Below, piece after piece: positions 62,149 through 64,000 of a stretch of 64,000 nucleotides of DNA. The notes below the pieces were generated by a model. It was not told the DNA's origin. It saw only the letters and a program-made list of their open reading frames with translations, and ran no database searches. Each line of letters begins with the position of its first letter. The stretch's first letter is position 1. The stretch is from NCBI RefSeq assembly GCF_900156065.1, contig NZ_FTNF01000001.1, positions 310,001-374,000 of the forward strand, written 5' to 3'. Source of the stretch: Micromonospora avicenniae (GTDB lineage Bacteria; Actinomycetota; Actinomycetes; Mycobacteriales; Micromonosporaceae). Position numbers and translations under genes: made by a program.

Positions 62149-63180
62149 ATGGACATCAACCCGAGGTTGCCGCACGATGAACGGGTGCTGCGGATCTTGG
62201 GGGTCACGGCGGCCGAGCAGGCGCTCTACGAATGGTTGCTCGAACGCCCGGCGGTTCGCCTTGAGACGCTCGACCGGTCGGCCGCCGACCAGCCGTGGCG
62301 AGGCCAGGCCCGTCCGCTGCTCGCCCGGCTCGAAGAGTTGGGGCTGGCGCTGCGACTCCCCGGGAGCCCGGCGCGGTTCCAGGCGGTGGCACCGGACGAG
62401 GTCGCCGATGTGCTGGCGCTCGCCGGTGAACGCGCCCTGTCCCGCGCCCGGGCCCGGCGCGCCCGGCTGGCGGCGGTCTTCCGCGCCGGTCAGCACCCGC
62501 ACGACGCCGGAGGTCTCGTCGAGATCCTGCACGGCAAGCAGGCGATCAAGCAAGCGTTCATCGACGTCCAGCTCAGCGCCCGTCATGAGGTACGGGTCTT
62601 CGACGCTCCGCCCTACGTGGACGTCCCGCCCCTGAACGAGCCGGTGGAGCTGGAGCTGCTGCGCCAGGGCATCCACTATCGGGTGATCTACGACCGGCGG
62701 GGGCTCGACGATCCCAGCCGGCTCGCCGACTTCGCACAGGGGCTCTCCGTCGGGGAGGAGATCCGCGTCTCCACCGTGCCGATCAAGCTGGTGCTCAGTG
62801 ACCACCCGCTGGCGCTGCTCCCGGTCCACCCCGGGAACGTCGAGTCCGCCATGCTCGTCCGCGACCCGACCCTGATCGAGATGCTCGGCGGGCTGTTCGA
62901 GATCACCTGGGAGCAGGGCGTCCCGTTGCGGGTACGCGACGGCCACCCGCAGCTCGTGGAGGTCGGCGACGCGCCGTCGCCGATCGAGGGGGAGCTGCTA
63001 CCGCTGCTCGCGGCCGGGCTGACCGACGCGGCGATCGCCGCCCAGCAGGGCTGCACCGAACGCACGGTGCGTCGCCGGATCAGCGCGATGCTGCGGCGGT
63101 TGGGGGCGGCCAGCCGGTTCCAAGCCGGCTACCAGGCCATCCGCCGCGGCTGGATAACCACGTCCGGAGGCGTGGTCTGA
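62149..63180 (+). CDS. TrmB/LuxR-like transcriptional regulator
   Basis: 343 residues. The N-terminal half resembles the winged-helix and helical part of TrmB-like regulators (GVTAAEQALYEWLLERPAVRLETLD); a middle PLD-like effector part follows (AKQAFIDVQLSARHEVRVFDAPPYV, HYRVIYDRRGLDD). The C-terminus is a LuxR-type helix-turn-helix (LLPLLAAGLTDAAIAAQQGCTERTVRRRI). It diverges from the protease gene and may control it. ATG 62149. Confidence 0.85.
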   Translation: MDINPRLPHDERVLRILGVTAAEQALYEWLLERPAVRLETLDRSAADQPWRGQARPLLARLEELGLALRLPGSPARFQAVAPDEVADVLALAGERALSRARARRARLAAVFRAGQHPHDAGGLVEILHGKQAIKQAFIDVQLSARHEVRVFDAPPYVDVPPLNEPVELELLRQGIHYRVIYDRRGLDDPSRLADFAQGLSVGEEIRVSTVPIKLVLSDHPLALLPVHPGNVESAMLVRDPTLIEMLGGLFEITWEQGVPLRVRDGHPQLVEVGDAPSPIEGELLPLLAAGLTDAAIAAQQGCTERTVRRRISAMLRRLGAASRFQAGYQAIRRGWITTSGGVV

Positions 63181-63182
63181 CA

Positions 63183-64000
63183 GTGCCGACGCATCCGGAG
63201 GGCGACCTCGACGCGGCCGGTCTGACCGCGGTCGAGTCCGCGGCGTACGAACTGGTCGTCGCGCAGCCGGGTGCCACGGCGGTCGACCTCGACCGGTCCT
63301 GGATCCGCTCCGAGCCGCTGCGTGACGCACTCGGCGCGCTGGTCGCCGCCGGGCTCGTCGTGGCGGGCGACGACGACCCGACCACCTACACGGCCGTCGA
63401 CCCCGAGGTCGCCCTCGACGCACCGATCCGCGCGTACGAGCGGCGGCTGCAGGCAGCCCGCGAGCACCTCCACCGCCTGGCCGCGGTCCACCGCGCGGAC
63501 CGCAGCCTCACCGACTCGACCGCCGTGCTCGAGGTGGTCAGCGGGCGGGAGGCGGTGCTGGAACGACTCCACCGCCTCCGGCGTACGGCCGAGACGGAGA
63601 TCCTCTGCCTGGACAAGCCCCCGTACCTCGACGGCGCCGGCACGACGAGCGGTGGGATCGAGCTGCTCCGGCGAGGCGTACGCTCCCGCACCATCTACGA
63701 GCGTTCGTCCCTCGAGCAGCCGGGCGCCCTGCACGGGCTCGAACAGCTCGTCGCCGCCGGCCAGCAGGCGCGGGTACTGCCGACCCTGCCGCTGAAGCTC
63801 TACCTCGCCGACGGCCGGTACGGCCTGCTCATCCGCCGGCCCGACGACGACGGTGGGAGCGCCGTGCTGCTCCGGCCCTGCGCGCTTCTCGACGCCCTGG
63901 GGCACCTCTTCGAAGGGCTGTGGCGGTCCGCCCTGCCACTGCAACCCGCTGCGGTCGCGCCACCGAGCCACCGCCCTCCGGTCGAGCACCGACGGCTCAT
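63183..64000 (+). CDS. Second TrmB/LuxR-like regulator, cut by window end
   Basis: At least 272 residues; the gene runs off the right edge. It is a paralogue of the preceding gene: same N-terminal pattern (LTAVESAAYELVVAQPGATAVDLD), the same effector signature (AETEILCLDKPPYLDG, GVRSRTIYERSSLEQPGALHG) and VLPTLPLKLYLADG matching VSTVPIKLVLSDH. GTG 63183 is two bases after the previous stop, so the pair is one operon. The expected C-terminal LuxR domain lies outside the window. Confidence 0.8.
   Translation, partial: MPTHPEGDLDAAGLTAVESAAYELVVAQPGATAVDLDRSWIRSEPLRDALGALVAAGLVVAGDDDPTTYTAVDPEVALDAPIRAYERRLQAAREHLHRLAAVHRADRSLTDSTAVLEVVSGREAVLERLHRLRRTAETEILCLDKPPYLDGAGTTSGGIELLRRGVRSRTIYERSSLEQPGALHGLEQLVAAGQQARVLPTLPLKLYLADGRYGLLIRRPDDDGGSAVLLRPCALLDALGHLFEGLWRSALPLQPAAVAPPSHRPPVEHRRL

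Overview
The window is very GC-rich, densely coding DNA from a high-GC actinomycete. Gene content (SARP/BTAD and NB-ARC regulators, DUF3107, a kinase with an extracellular CBM2-like domain, many secreted hydrolases) and the gene order TetR-DUF3107-ferritin-like-RhlE, which matches the mycobacterial Rv3208-Rv3211 block, point to Micromonosporaceae, most likely Micromonospora or a close relative. All 64 kb look chromosomal. I saw no rRNA, tRNA, CRISPR array, transposase or origin.

Layout. 1-6.2 kb: conserved housekeeping block (partial secreted protein, TetR, DUF3107, ferritin-like protein, RhlE helicase, a methyltransferase, a HTH regulator). 6.3-13.6 kb: copper-type chaperone with a membrane-anchored partner, a RecQ helicase fused to a phosphoribosyltransferase domain, a membrane-attached SARP regulator, a lipoprotein and an SDR oxidoreductase. 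13.7-18.5 kb: complete branched-chain amino-acid type ABC operon (livK-G-F-H-M, minus strand). 18.5-22.6 kb: accessory island with visibly lower GC, holding an 84-aa protein, a one-domain GntR regulator, a TcmP / three-Cys-motif (Gp37/Gp68) pair and a frameshifted gene remnant. 22.6-24.6 kb: TrkH/TrkA potassium uptake. 24.7-29 kb: Ser/Thr kinase, spermidine-synthase-like membrane protein, coiled-coil cell-wall protein. 29.2-33.5 kb: four overlapping signalling genes (PP2C phosphatase with receiver, CHASE3 histidine kinase, Rcp1-type receiver, inositol monophosphatase). 33.7-42.8 kb: membrane M28 peptidase, metabolic enzymes, Smr and TPR proteins, polyphosphate-glucokinase-like ROK protein, ABC-F protein, BON-methyltransferase fusion.

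43-49.9 kb is an arabinose/arabinan utilisation cluster: a LacI regulator diverges from GH51 arabinofuranosidase, a sugar-binding lipoprotein, two permeases and a GH43 lipoprotein, with a double CAACGTTG palindrome between them as likely operator. 50-64 kb carries an amino-acid permease, a GHL10 glycosidase, a secreted phospholipase A2, a cyclase/NB-ARC regulator, a 1474-residue subtilisin-kelch protein, and two tandem paralogous TrmB/LuxR-like regulators (the second cut by the window end).

Three things stand out. (1) The TcmP + three-Cys-motif pair is an uncharacterised two-protein system, here sitting in a foreign-looking island. (2) A 20-bp motif occurs about 80 nt upstream of both livK and the island gntR, in the same orientation to each gene, which suggests the island regulator may control the amino-acid transporter. 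(3) Two families of long intergenic palindromes, embedded in C- and G-tracts, recur at gene ends across the window.
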